From assembly GCA_015698045.1 (NCBI GenBank), contig BLAL01000197.1, positions 930,001 through 994,000 of the forward strand: a stretch of 64,000 nt of DNA. The letters run 5' to 3'. Position numbers and translations under genes: made by a program. The notes under the pieces are model-generated. The model was not told the DNA's origin and searched no databases. It saw only the letters and a list, made by a program, of their open reading frames with translations. Positions 52,195 to 63,339 of this stretch are shown piece by piece (the first letter of the stretch is position 1; the number at the start of each line of letters is the position of its first letter). Source of the DNA: Rhizophagus clarus. Lineage: Eukaryota > Glomeromycota > Glomeromycetes > Glomerales > Glomeraceae.

Positions 52195-53379
52195 ATGGAT
52201 CATAAGTTATATGTGATTTTCAATGGCATGCCCGGCTTGCTAGCCATTGCTATAGCCATAATTATTATAGCAATCTTAATTTTTATATTTATCATACGAA
52301 TTTTTCAATTTCCGTACCTCCGCCAACAAATTTTCGCTACTGACAATACTCGAAGCGTTCATACAAGAATATTTCAGAAAATCGTTTTCTTGCTTCTAAC
52401 TGCTGGTTTGATAGGAGTTATCATGTATAATGTCTTTATAATGATCTACGATCCTCCCAAATTTTCTGTGACGGTAGAAATGAACAAAAGCCCACCATCT
52501 ATACTTACCTGTATAATACATGGTGGACCGTCATTTGTTATGGCCAACTATTATACGAGTTTTAATAGTTACATTAATCAGATCGAGGAACCTGATAATA
52601 TATACAATGATTTTAAAGAGCTTACAGGGAGCAATGGTAATTGCAGTTTTTTTAACGGCACATCATCTTCATCGCCAAAAATGAGGGATAATGTTGGGGG
52701 ATTTTATGTCTTAGGTTTTGTTACATTACCAAATGATATTGGCTTAGATACTATAGTCAGTAAAAGCACTTCCGGCGCTTTTGTCTTTATTGGTGACACT
52801 AACAATGAGATGGACTGGACCCTTCCCATGCCTCAAGGAAACAAATTTAGTAATGTAGGATTTCTATTTACCAGTGGGGCTGGCTTATACCAATATGCAG
52901 AAACTCGCCATAAAGCTTTGAATGGAAGCACTTATCGAAATTTTCAGCTATCTTCCATAGGAGGATTTCAATTTATCGACAACTCTCAACCGAGTAATAG
53001 TTTATTGGGAGATTACGTCGGAATCATCGCACCTGATTACATTGTTGCGCAGGTTGAAAATCCATCCCTTACTCTAGCTGACTTTATTAGTAATGTCGGC
53101 GGTTATCTTGGTATCTGGGGAATTTTCGTCTTTCTCTTCGGTGGAAAAAAGGTGGATCCATTCGGGTTTGTGTCACGCTTTATATTCATAGATCAGGATA
53201 GAGAGAAACTTCTTAAGGAATTGGGGATATTTGAAGGTGAAAAAAGCGCAAATTTAAATAATTCGGAGGAAAAGTTTAATGGTAGTATTACTGAAACGAG
53301 TAATCTCAAGAATTTACTTTCAAAATATTATATAGAAACAAATTTTTACGATCATGCTGTCAAGACACCCGATGTGTAA
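52195..53379 (+). CDS. Three-pass membrane protein, unknown family, copy 2
   Basis: This is a 394-aa, single-exon paralogue of the gene at 45885-47033 with the same topology. Hydrophobic segments are at about residues 14-37 (LLAIAIAIIIIAILIFIFII), 61-84 (VFLLLTAGLIGVIMYNVFIM) and 292-314 (GGYLGIWGIFVFLFG). The presumed external domain has the cysteine pair (TCIIHGG, NCSFF) and NGT/NGS sequons. The membrane segments and the block MDWTLPMPQGNKFSNVGFLF through YRNFQLSSIG are nearly identical between copies. Differences, including a 9-residue insertion (NSQPSNSLLG), concentrate in the presumed external domain and in the tail. No characterised family is recognised. Upstream sequences of the two genes also match, so promoters were copied too. 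Confidence 0.88.
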   Translation: MDHKLYVIFNGMPGLLAIAIAIIIIAILIFIFIIRIFQFPYLRQQIFATDNTRSVHTRIFQKIVFLLLTAGLIGVIMYNVFIMIYDPPKFSVTVEMNKSPPSILTCIIHGGPSFVMANYYTSFNSYINQIEEPDNIYNDFKELTGSNGNCSFFNGTSSSSPKMRDNVGGFYVLGFVTLPNDIGLDTIVSKSTSGAFVFIGDTNNEMDWTLPMPQGNKFSNVGFLFTSGAGLYQYAETRHKALNGSTYRNFQLSSIGGFQFIDNSQPSNSLLGDYVGIIAPDYIVAQVENPSLTLADFISNVGGYLGIWGIFVFLFGGKKVDPFGFVSRFIFIDQDREKLLKELGIFEGEKSANLNNSEEKFNGSITETSNLKNLLSKYYIETNFYDHAVKTPDV

Positions 53380-54297
53380 TTACATGTTGTTATAACTAAA
53401 TATACTGTAGATATATTCATTATTTTTTTTTAGAGAGTGCGCGAAATTATTTAAAATTTCAATCTTGTAACATTTTTTTTTTTAATTATAAATAATACAA
53501 AAGAATAAAATGAGATCCTTTTGGTTCAAAACATTCTTATGTTGTCCAATGTTTTTTACCCATTATATTCTCTCCTATTGTTTCCTGTTTTAATTCAATT
53601 TAGTAGTACACGTAAAGTAAGTTAGTAACGTAAAGAATAAAAAGTTCAATATTACTAACTTTTTGTATCCTAAATATTCCAAGTACAAAAAGTTAAAATG
53701 TTAAAATATAAAAAGAAAAGAAAAAAAAATCACGGGTATAGCGTTTTAGTGTTATTTGAGAATATCGACCTAAAAGATAAATAAAAAAAAGTATTGAATT
53801 GATTATCATTATCGCTCAAAAAAAGTGGGATCTTATACTTTCTGATTTTTTTTTTAAAATAATAGTAATTGATTTTATTTCTAAAAAAAAAAAAAAAAAT
53901 AAATAAATATATCAAGATGCTTCTTCTGCTTGGTGGATGGTGGACGGACATGAATTTATGTTATTATTTAATATTTTTTTTCATTCGTTTTGTTAGAAAG
54001 AAAAAAGAATATTTTCTATTTTGTTATTATTTTAATAGAATAAGGCTTTTTCGATTTTTACTAGAAATAAAATTTTTTTTTTTTTTTCATTTTTTATTAG
54101 GGAAGAAAGAATTAAAGGAAAAAATTTTTCGTTTATCAATTAAAATGATAATGATGCAAAAAATTACACGAAAAATAATAGTCATTTACATCAATTACTT
54201 TTTTACATGCTTTTTGTTCATTAGACAAAATTTATAATTCCGACTGGAATTACAAAAATTTTCAACTTGGGCCGACATTAAAGCCGCCATTTACTAA
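53380..54297. other. 3' flank of membrane gene 2, AT-noise frames
   Basis: The first ~470 bp are collinear with the flank of gene 1. The 122-codon plus-strand frame at 53869-54237 is lysine/phenylalanine-rich sequence over A- and T-runs and is rejected. Confidence 0.45.
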
Positions 54298-54352
54298 CGG
54301 TGGCTTAGGAAAAACCGCAGAAAATCGATCTGCAGTTCCACAAATAAATACG
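54298..54352 (+). promoter_or_regulatory. Orphan Sel1-type promoter module
   Basis: CGGTGGCTTAGGAAAAACCG, then CAGAAAATCGATCTGCAGTT and CCACAAATAAATACGC, follow the order of the Sel1 promoters (GTGGCTT, CCGCAGAAAAT-GATCTGCAG, TATA-like AAATAAATA). No Sel1 gene or other convincing ORF follows within 1 kb. It may mark a deleted gene or drive a non-coding transcript. Confidence 0.5.
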
Positions 54353-55259
54353 CAATTTTTCAACCAGATAAGCTTTTAGTGCGATTTTCCTCTATAATAG
54401 GAAAAAATGTTGGTCAATCATTTTTATTTTGGCCAGATTTTCACTAAAATTTTCTATTCCACTTTCGATGATGACCCACATGCACAGTTGCCGTAGATAC
54501 AAAAAAAATTGCCTTTTTCGTAAAAAAAGCTTCAGTTAGTTTTATATATACATAGTCTTAAGCTTAAGCTTAGCTTAAGCTTTGCTTTGCTTATGCCTAA
54601 GCTTAAGCTTAAGCTTGAGCACATCTTTAGACTAACTTTTTGCAAAACCTCTTCCTGTGCCAGCAAAAATAGCTGTTAGCTTTATAATCATAAATTATTT
54701 GCACTTTTTAACTTTTTTGCCGATCAATAATAAATTGTTACAAATCATTAAAAATTAGTATCTTTAAAATTTTAATTTTTTTTTTTTAATTTTATTGCAA
54801 AAAAAAAAAAAAAAAAAAAAAAATACAATAAATTTTGATGATAAATATGAAGAAATTTTTAAAGATTTAGGAAAAAACGGATAAAAACATTTTTTTATTA
54901 AACGATTTAGAAAAAAAAATCATTTTTTCTTTTATTTTTTAATTGGAACGATTAGGGTAAGGATCCATTCGCGTCAGGTCATCAAAATCATGATCTGGAT
55001 CGGATGGCTTGTTAACCTGAAAAGAAAAAAAAAATAATGTACAAGACGGTTTATAAAACCGTTTCTTTCTTTTTTATTTAAGAGAAAAAGAAATAATGAA
55101 ATGATTAAACCCATTTTTTTAAAGACTGGATTAGTCTGGGTTGAATAGTAATATGGGACCAAACCAAAAAAATTTGCTTCAATTTTATCTGGACATCCGG
55201 TTCAGTTCCTAAAAAACATTAAATTTAATTTAACTATTATATTATCAAGATGAATTAAG
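54353..55259. other. Low-complexity region with AAGCTT palindromes
   Basis: At 54557-54622 there is a run of overlapping TTAAGCTTAAGCTTAGC-type words. Poly-T and poly-A runs follow at 54775-54825. At 54975-55020 and 55180-55210 there are CAGGTCA/ATCCGGTTC words like those in the nested elements further right. No gene is supported. Confidence 0.4.
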
Positions 55260-55800
55260 AAAATGTTAACCAAACGATTTCTTAACTTTTTTTCTTTAAA
55301 ACAAGTTAAAAAAAACATAGTAACGAGTTAAAAATGTTAACTACGTTTTTTAAAGAACGAGTTAAAAAAATGTTAACTACTTTTTTTTAAAAAATGAGTT
55401 AAAAGGTAACTACATTTTTTTTAAAGAACGAGTTAAAAAAAATGTTGACTACGTTTTTTTTCCTTTTTTTTAAAAAAAAAGTTGAAAAACGTTTCTTTTT
55501 TTAAAAAAATGAAGTTAAAAAAAACTTTTCTTTAAACCGATTTGGAAAATGGTAACTAAAATGAATTAAAAAACGGTAACTAACATTTTTCTAACTTTTT
55601 TTAAAAAGTGAAAGTTAAAACAAGTTAAAATATTAACTAAATGTTTTTTAACGTTTTTTTTAATACAAATATACAAATTAAAAAACGTTAATAAATAAAC
55701 TTTCTTTCAAAAAATGCTAAATAAGCATTTTTTAATAGGTTTTTTTGCCAAAACGAATTAAAAACATTGATAAATAAAGGCTTTGACCTTTTTTACTAAA
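55260..55800. repeat. Degenerate tandem repeat with GTTAACTACG words
   Basis: About ten irregular units of about 45-55 bp share GAGTTAAAAAAATGTTAACT and ACGTTTTTTTTAAAGAACG. It is non-coding. Confidence 0.55.
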
Positions 55801-56574
55801 CGAACTAGAGTAATTTGGGTACAAGTTAGAGTTTCAGTAATTACTGATCAGTTTTAACAGTTCCAGTTTACGATCGAACTGAAACATTCATCACTGCAGT
55901 TTCTATGTCAATTTTACGATTTTCTGAACCGATTTTACCGAATTGATTTGTGATAATAAAAAACGAGAAAACCGTTTTTTTTTGTCATTTAATAAATTTA
56001 ATGCTCTGAAAGGGTTGGGCCGGTTCAGGTTACCTTGTCAATCCGAACTGAAGAATTTTTTTGGGTCAGTTCAGTTCGGTAACCTGCTCTGATCCGACCC
56101 TACCCATTGGCCCGAAGGTATTCGGGTTACTTCGAATGATTAGATTAATAAAAAAAAACATTGTACAAACGTTTCATGACACTTTTTACTAAATTATCAC
56201 AAAAAAACGTTTTTTAATTTAATTATATATCAAAAAATGCATTTCTTAATAAAATATCAAAAAAAAAGTTACAAAAACGTTTTCGCAATGTTAAAACGTC
56301 GCGAAACTTTTTTTAATTATGGAAAAAATTTAGTACGTTAATCAACTTAAAAATCCGTGGTAAATATACATCAAAAAACGTTTTTGCAACGTTTATCAGT
56401 AAAATATCAAAAAAAACTTGCGAAATGTAGAATTCCGAACGGGCGGATGGGGTCGGGTAATTGACTTAACCTGACCCATGATATTCAAGTCAGGTCATCA
56501 AATTCATGACCTGTTTTATATCAAAAAAAATTGTCAAGATTCAACAATTTCATATATGAAAAAATTTAAATAAT
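55801..56574. mobile_element. Nested fragments of GGTTCAG/GGTCAGG repeat elements
   Basis: Blocks of CAGTTCAGTTCGG, GGTTGGGCCGGTTCAGGT, GGTCGGGTAATTGACTTAAC and CAGGTCATCAAATTCATGAC in mixed orientation look like subterminal repeats of hAT-type MITEs. I cannot define element ends. Confidence 0.4.
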
Positions 56575-58152
56575 AAAAAAAAAACGATTTTCTTAATCGT
56601 TTTTAATAACAAAAAAAAAACAATTTTCTTAATCGTTTTTAATAACAAAAGAAAAAAACAATTTTCTTAATCGTTTTTAATAACAAAAGAAAAAAATGAT
56701 TTATTAATAGTTTTAATAACAAAAAAAAGCGATTTTTTAATAACAAAAATAAAACGATTTTCTTTATCGTTTTTAATAATAAAAAAACGATTTTCTTTAT
56801 CGTTTTTAATAATAAAAAAATGATTTTCTTATTCGTTTTTAATAATAAAAAAACAATTTTCTTTATCGTTTTTAATAATAAAAAAAGGATTTTCTTAATC
56901 GTTTTTAATAACAAAAAAGAAACGATTTTCTTAATCGTTTTTAATAACAAAAAAAAATGATTTATTATTCGTTTTTAATAACAAAAAAGAAACAATTTTC
57001 TTAATCGGTTTTAATAACAAAACAAAAAACGATTTTCTTAATCGTTTTTAATAACAAAACAAAAAACGATTTTCTTAATCGTTTTTAATAATAAAACAAA
57101 AAACGATTTTCTTAATCGTTTTTAATAATAAAAAAAAATGATTTTCTTTATCGTTTTTAATAACAAAAGAAAAAAACGATTTAATAATAGTTTTAATAAG
57201 AAAAAAAAGCGATTTTCTTAATCGTTTTTAATAACAAAAAAAAAACGATTTTCTTTATCATTTTTAATAATAAAAAAAGGATTTTCTTAATCGTTTTTAA
57301 TAACAAAAAAAAATGATTTATTATTCGTTTTTAATAACAAAAAAGAAATAATTTTCTTAATCGTTTTTAATAACAAAACAAAAAACGATTTTCTTAATCG
57401 TTTTTAATAACAAAAAAGAAACGATTTTCTTAATCGTTTTTAATAACAAAAAAAAATGATTTATTATTCGTTTTTAATAACAAAAAAGAAACAATTTTCT
57501 TAATCGGTTTTAATAACAAAACAAAAAACGATTTTCTTAATCGTTTTTAATAACAAAACAAAAAATGATTTTCTTAATCATTTTTAATAATAAAAAAAAC
57601 GATTTTCTTTATCGTTTTTAATAACAAAAGAAAAAAAGGATTTTCTTAATCGTTTTTAATAACAAAAAAAAATGATTTTCTTAATCATTTTTAATAACAA
57701 AAAAAAGTGATTTTTTAATAACAAAAATAAAATGATTTTCTTTATCGTTTTTAATAATAAAAAAAGGATTTTCTTAATCGTTTTTAATAACAAAAAAAAA
57801 ATGATTTTCTTAATCATTTTTAATAACAAAAAAAAAACGATTTATTATTCATTTTTAATAACAAAAAAGAAACAATTTTCTTAATCGTTTTTAAGAAATG
57901 ATTCTCTTAATCATTTTTAATAACAAAAAAAAAAATGATTTTCTTAATCGTTTTTTAATAACAAAAAAGAAATGATTTTCTTAATCGTTTTTAATAACAA
58001 AAAAAAAATGATTTTCTTAATCGTTTTAACAAAAGAAAAAATGATTTTTTAATCGTTTTTAATAATAAGAAAAAGTGATTTATTATTCGTTTTTAATAAC
58101 AAAAAAAAAGATTATTAATTGTTTTTAATAATCGTTTTTAGTAATAAAAAAC
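56575..58152. repeat. Hairpin minisatellite, ~36-bp unit
   Basis: About 40 units of the type AACGATTTTCTTAATCGTTT plus TTAATAACAAAAAA. Each unit contains a short inverted repeat: CGATT and AATCG around a TTCTT loop, extended by A- and T-runs to about 10 bp. Variants with TGATT pair with AATCA in the same unit (near 57566, 57671, 57801), so both arms changed together. Some units are shortened (GATTTATTATTCG). The peptide frame at 56639-56950 is only a reading of the repeat. Confidence 0.85.
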
Positions 58153-59204
58153 TGATTTAGCCAAACTTTAAATATAAAAATGCCGGGACTAATAGTTTTG
58201 ACATTTTTTTTCAGCGTTTTTTGTCAGGTCAACAGGTCAGATCAGGTACCCAATTAACACTGACCCGACCTGAGAATTTTGGGTCAACTAGTCAGGTCAG
58301 ATTTGGAGCTCTAGCGAAACATTTTTTTGAAATTAAATTATATATATCTAATACCAAAAAATGCGCAACATTTTTTAATATCAAAAAAAAACTGTTTTCC
58401 AACATTTATGCTTTTTATCGCATTGTTAAAAAACGTTTCGCAATGTTTTTTGACAAATTATAAATGTTGCTAAACATCTTTCATTAAATTATTATTCAAG
58501 TCGAGTCAACACGGGTCAGTTCACAAGTTTGATTCGAGGATCTTATAGTCACATGACATTTGAGTCAATTCTGAGTTTATATTAATACTCGACTCAGTTA
58601 GCCCAGGTGTCAATTCACCAACTTTACAATAACCATGCAAAACGTGGACAACGATTGAGTGGACCTTCACCATCTAAAATTAACAATCCCATCTTTCTGA
58701 CTTTTTGAGTCATGGGAGAATTGAGAAGAAAATGGAGGAATGAGATGATGATAATGAAAATCTTATTATCTAATTGTTTATTTTTTGGATCAAAGTAAAA
58801 AAAATTATATGTGAAATATGTGGTTAAATAATACAGACAGATTGTCTATTACTATGGCATATCAGGACAAACAAGATCATGTTTATTTTACACAATAAAT
58901 GTTTAATAAACACTAATTTTACATACTTCATATTTTACACTTTAAATGTTTATAGATAAATTCAAAATTTTTTAGATTAATTTGGTTATTTTTTGGAGCA
59001 CAAATGTGAAATTAAAATATACATATATATAATATATGGAAATCTAAACTAATCAAAAATAAATAGGGATTAAATATTTGCATATAAAGTCATATCTTAA
59101 AGCATTTAAATAATTGATCTAAGTAAACATGATTTATCTGTTCAGGTATTACATGCTTAGCATTTATTTAGATAATAATATTATTTAGGTTTACCACTGC
59201 AAGA
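58153..59204. other. Intergenic with repeat-element remnants
   Basis: At 58225-58310 and 58498-58620, CAGGTCAACAGGTCAGATCA and GTCGAGTCAACACGGGTCAG-type words are probably further MITE fragments. From 58640 on the sequence is AT-rich without features. Confidence 0.4.
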
Positions 59205-60948
59205 CATGTTGTAAGTAATGATAAAAATTTAGCAATGAAAATTTGTCAAGGACTCAGACCAAGGTTTAACAATAAAAATATCACAATTGATTAACTGTCA
59301 ATATATTTAAACTAAGCTCACTAACTGTACTAAAAGAGCCCTAGTTATGTATTTAATTTTTTTTTTTCAGTGTTTGACAATGCTGAAACAAATCAACCAG
59401 ATAATAATTATCAAATAAATAGCAACATCATGAAGAATTAATTATCTCAGATTATTCAATTTGATAAATGAATGAAAAAAAAAAATAGAACCTACAAGAG
59501 GATAAATGAAGGAAAAAATAAAAATGTAAGAAAACAATATATTCTTGATCATGTTAATAATCATAAGATAACTTACAAGAAATTTGTTGCTGGCTTTTGA
59601 GTTTTGAATAATCATGGAATCGGAACGTTAATAAACAAAATGTATTTGAATTATATCAATAAGCACATGTGCGCGGATTTTAACACTACTCACAATTTTT
59701 GCGACGTAACCGAAGTAATCGCAAATAACAGTCAATAAATTGACATGTGATAACACTAATTTAAAGCATTCTAATTGGTCATAATTTGATCAGATTACGC
59801 GCTTTTAATTTCGTTATTTATTTATTTTGTAAATGGCTAATATAATAAACCATCATCAACATCATTAATATTCTCTTCTAATATATAAGTATTAAATCTT
59901 AGATAATCATATGATAGAAACAACATGGGATAAGAATCAGTAACTAATTATTGACTTTTTCAAAAGTAAACCATTTTTTTAAGTCGATCCATCAAATATG
60001 AAGCTTCTTCGCTACAGACTCTAAAATTTATAAGTTAAAACATTAAATTGTTGGCAATATTTATTATTTTTTAATATTTCTATACGAATTAATTTACTTT
60101 ATAAGCTCCGAATTTATAGTTTTAGAGGCGTGAGAATACTTGAAGCCGTAGAGTGGTTCATACTACCTTAAATATAAAATAATGAACTATAATTTATTAT
60201 AATTTCGAAAAAAATTATTCTATATAATTTACCTTTGGAGAGAGATGGGATTCATGGTAAGGAAATGAGTTTGACGCGACAGTTATTATTAATTTATTAA
60301 TTTTTTTTTAGGGTATTCTCGATATATACGTCATGTATGAAATTTGTGCAACGGTTACATGTAATTTGGGGCCTTGATTTAGGTCCAATTACAAAAATAC
60401 GCCGATATGAGTAGAATTGAAAAATAATGTAGCTCAATTTGATCTTGCTATTTTGTATATGAATAGAAATGATATTGATAACAATTATAGCAAAACTTAT
60501 GAATTAGCTACTATATTGGTAAAAAAAAATGGATATCAGGCGGGATATTGATATCAGAAGGGAATTGGGATTAATTTTAACACAGAAAGACATTTGAATT
60601 ATATCAAAAGGCGTCAAATTCAGGAAATTCATGTTGAATATATAATTTAGGATGCTGTCATGAAAACGGAATTGGAACTATTGTTATTGCGCAAAAGGCG
60701 GTTTAATTATATCAAAAAGCAGCAGATTTAGAAAATACAGGTGGAATGAATATAGGACGTTACTATAATATTGGAAGTTAAGAAACAAAAAGCATATAAT
60801 TGATATAGCACAATATAATCTTGCTTTAATGTATGATTATGGAAACGGAATTAAAAAAGATATGAACCAGGAGAGATATATTGGTATAAAAAGTCTGCTA
60901 AACAAGGATATGAATACGCGCAGAATAAATTATTAAAAGAGCTATAAG
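59205..60948 (+). pseudogene. Relic of a kinase-Sel1 fusion gene
   Basis: The left part, about 59206-59270, reads RHVVSNDKNLAMKICQGLRP, a recognisable piece of a kinase C-lobe in this family. A T-rich AG acceptor at about 59368-59370 then leads into an exon reading FDNAETNQPDNNYQINSNIM, the linker typical of kinase-Sel1 proteins. The Sel1 N-terminal block and repeats follow in broken frames: RINEGKNKN near 59503, NNVAQFDLAILYMNRNDIDN near 60425, and the terminal repeat ending near 60946. Most of the kinase is missing. The Sel1 part contains several stops and small deletions and is split by an insertion at 59666-60410. It shows that the local stand-alone Sel1 family also existed in a kinase-fused form. 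Confidence 0.7.
59666..60410. mobile_element. DNA insertion in the Sel1 relic
   Basis: The Sel1 reading is interrupted after TTATATCAATAAGCA and resumes with GTAGAATTGAAAAATAATGT. The ~745-bp insert begins CATGTGCGCGGATTTTAACA, and its inverted right end begins CATATCGGCGTATTTTTGTA. The two match at about 14 of 22 positions, a weak terminal inverted repeat. Its left portion (ACCGAAGTAATCGCAAATAA) resembles sequence at 63570-63600. It has no ORF. Confidence 0.55.
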
Positions 60949-60964
60949 ATATTACAGTATATTT

Positions 60965-61515
60965 TAACACGTTAGCGGAATTGCTGAAGAAATTAGTATC
61001 TAATTGATGCGTGATAGGGTTGGATGTTTAGTTGGGGAAGAGAGTATTAATACATAGGAAATTGTGGAATTTTTTTTCTAATAATTTTTACCATCCTGTA
61101 GCGCGGACGTCCAGCCAACTATAGCTTACTAACTTTTATTTTCTTTTTTGTAGTAACGATCAGCACTAGTCGAAGGGAAGCAATTTCAATGATGTTTCAT
61201 CTATGTAAATCCTATAGAAACTTGTCTGGTTTCTGTTGTGTGCACGTAATATCCATGGAATTTCCAATTTTTCTAGAAATGTCTTAGATATTTAATGGAA
61301 ATGGGACAGGTTTCCATCATGTATACTAGAGTGTCTGCGTTAGAAATCATACCACTTCGACCAGTGCAGGGTTCATTTATTTATTTTTTAGAATTAGGCA
61401 GAGTTTAGTTATATGTGAGATTCATTTTCTATAGGTGTTTATGAAATAATTTGTAAATCTTTTTTAAGATATTGAATTAATAAATAAACGCGTTACTAAA
61501 CTTAAAAAAAAAGAA
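60965..61515 (+). mobile_element. Retroposed segment with 19-bp target-site duplication
   Basis: AAGATATTACAGTATATTT occurs exactly at 60946-60964 and 61516-61534. The 551-bp insert between ends in an A-rich tail (TTAAAAAAAAAGAA). A long target duplication plus an A-tail is the signature of LINE-driven target-primed insertion. The insert contains a CTTACTAAC...TTTTTTGTAG intron-end-like stretch at about 61108-61137 and CCACTTCGACCAGTG at about 61350, a word also found at 36603. I do not see a coding region, so it is a SINE-like or truncated LINE/retrocopy of unknown source. Confidence 0.75.
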
Positions 61516-61534
61516 AAGATATTACAGTATATTT

Positions 61535-61800
61535 AATTGAATTTTGTTAGATAGAAATTTTGGTATTTTAAAATTGATTTAAATATAGATATACTTTGTA
61601 ATAATTAAGCAATTTTTTTTGTTTGATACCATTTATTTCAATTTTTATTTATGATAATTCATAACTATGACAGTGAAATCAAGTTTTTTATGTACTGTAC
61701 TGTATGTGGCTTAGGTTGCTGCAGAAATTATACAGTATTATAGTACTATAGGTAAATATATTGTGATAAACGACCTTTATATTACAATATCTTATAATCA
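61535..61800 (+). promoter_or_regulatory. Decayed Sel1-type promoter region
   Basis: At about 61707-61765, GTGGCTTAGGTTGCTGCAGA, then AGTACTATAGGTAAATATAT and TTGTGATAAAC, resemble the Sel1 module with substitutions, just before a Sel1 relic. Confidence 0.4.
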
Positions 61801-62100
61801 AATGGATAAATTAAAATTATCAATTATCAAATAACAATATGCGACAATAATTATTCCGTTTTATTCAGATTTTGGTAAAATAAATGAAAAAGAATTAAAG
61901 TTTAATTAATAATGCTGACAAAAGTATTTTTAAGAATGCTAGAGTATAGAAATTGACGAATTAAAGGATTAGTAAAATTATTATTGAAGATATTGAACGA
62001 AGGATAAAATAAATATGAAAGACAACAATATGCTCTTAATTATATTGAAAATAATAAATAAACATACAATAAAATATGAAGTTGGAGTTTGTAAAGATGA
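61801..62100 (+). pseudogene. Sel1-family N-terminal fragment
   Basis: MDKLKLSIIK is followed, in broken frames, by GKINEKEL and then by KYERQQYALNYIENN, which match the family's N-terminal block (KINEKEIEP ... ERKQHILDYINNH). The Sel1 repeats are absent. It is a short, heavily decayed relic. Confidence 0.6.
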
Positions 62101-63339
62101 AAATTGTCAAAATTTGAATATTTCTAAACGCTAAAAAATTATTTGTTTCACGAACAATTTTAATATTTCTTGCGCTATTATATATATAAGCGCAATGGTT
62201 GACTGTGAGTCAGGTATTTAACATTTCCTCTTGCTGCAAAAATTACAAATCGAAAAAAATATCATCTTTATTGCAGCCATGCTTATCAGAAAAGTATCCA
62301 TAATTTCTATATACTAATGACAATAAAATAACATTAATTGGACCAATTTTCCAAATCAGCCGATATATATTAATATATATTATAATTTTTTCCAAAAAAG
62401 CAAACCATTTAACTCTCTTAATTGATTAGTTTGAACGTTTGATATTGTTTTATACAAGATGCTGATTAGCCTAGATATAAGCTGTAGGTCGATTTCATAT
62501 TGTTAAAAACAAAAAAAAACAAAAATTAAAATGTTGTTGGACGGGTAAAAATGCTTAACAAAATTGGCGTTCATGGATATAATGCATCAATTTTGTTTTG
62601 CATAAAATAAATATGTAAATAAATTTTTTCATGTATAACAAACTTTAACAAGATATTGTTCTGTATATGTGGTGAAAATAATGTATTTTTTTTCACGTAA
62701 AACAAACAGAAACAACATTTTTTTCATGTAAATTATTAATTATAATTATAAAAATTTTTGTGTACGTCCCATATATAAATTAATAAAGATATAAGTAAGA
62801 CGTATGAAATTTAATGTCACATTAATGTTAAAAATAAACATAAGATTTATGAAATTAAATTATCGAATTTATTTGCTATTGTTTTGATTCTTCAATACTT
62901 ACGTTTCTTGTCTATTATATAATTTGGCTTATGTCCGTAAGACGTGTTAAAAATGGCTGTTTCATTGTGTAATAAGCAAAACATATTATTCAGTTCTTAC
63001 TGGTTCAAGCTAAGTAGTTTGAACCACTAATCTTATTTTCTAAAATTTGAAAGTCCTTCTTTTAAAATCCTATCCCGTAAAAAAAGAGCAAGTCTATCGT
63101 GCCATTTTTTTTAAATAACCGTCCGCTAGTTGTCTCTTGTAGCAGTAGTAGTGGTAAAAAATTAATTGTTCATTTATTTTATTTTTTTATTTTATTTTTT
63201 TTTTTTTGAACTTTGGATTCACTAGAATTCTATTTTTATTTTCTTATGAGACTCTACATTACCGAAACCCTAAAACACTTTCGAAAATATTATTTTTTTT
63301 ATTTTTATACGTAGAACTCATGCATACGATTTGGTGGTA
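62101..63339. other. Intergenic, nothing recognised
   Basis: AT-rich sequence with T-runs near 63175-63210. No ORF, RNA gene or repeat is supported. Confidence 0.4.

Noticed and set aside
53869-54237. 122-codon plus-strand frame
   Set aside because: It is lysine/phenylalanine-rich sequence produced by poly-A and poly-T runs, with no family resemblance.
56639-56950. 103-codon frame with repeated LLLKTIKKIVF-like peptide
   Set aside because: It is a reading of the hairpin minisatellite, whose unit length happens to keep a frame for a while; similar units out of phase break it.
58221-58463. 80-codon plus-strand frame starting MSGQQVRSGTQ
   Set aside because: It runs through CAGGTCA repeat-element words and then AT-noise; no sign of a gene.
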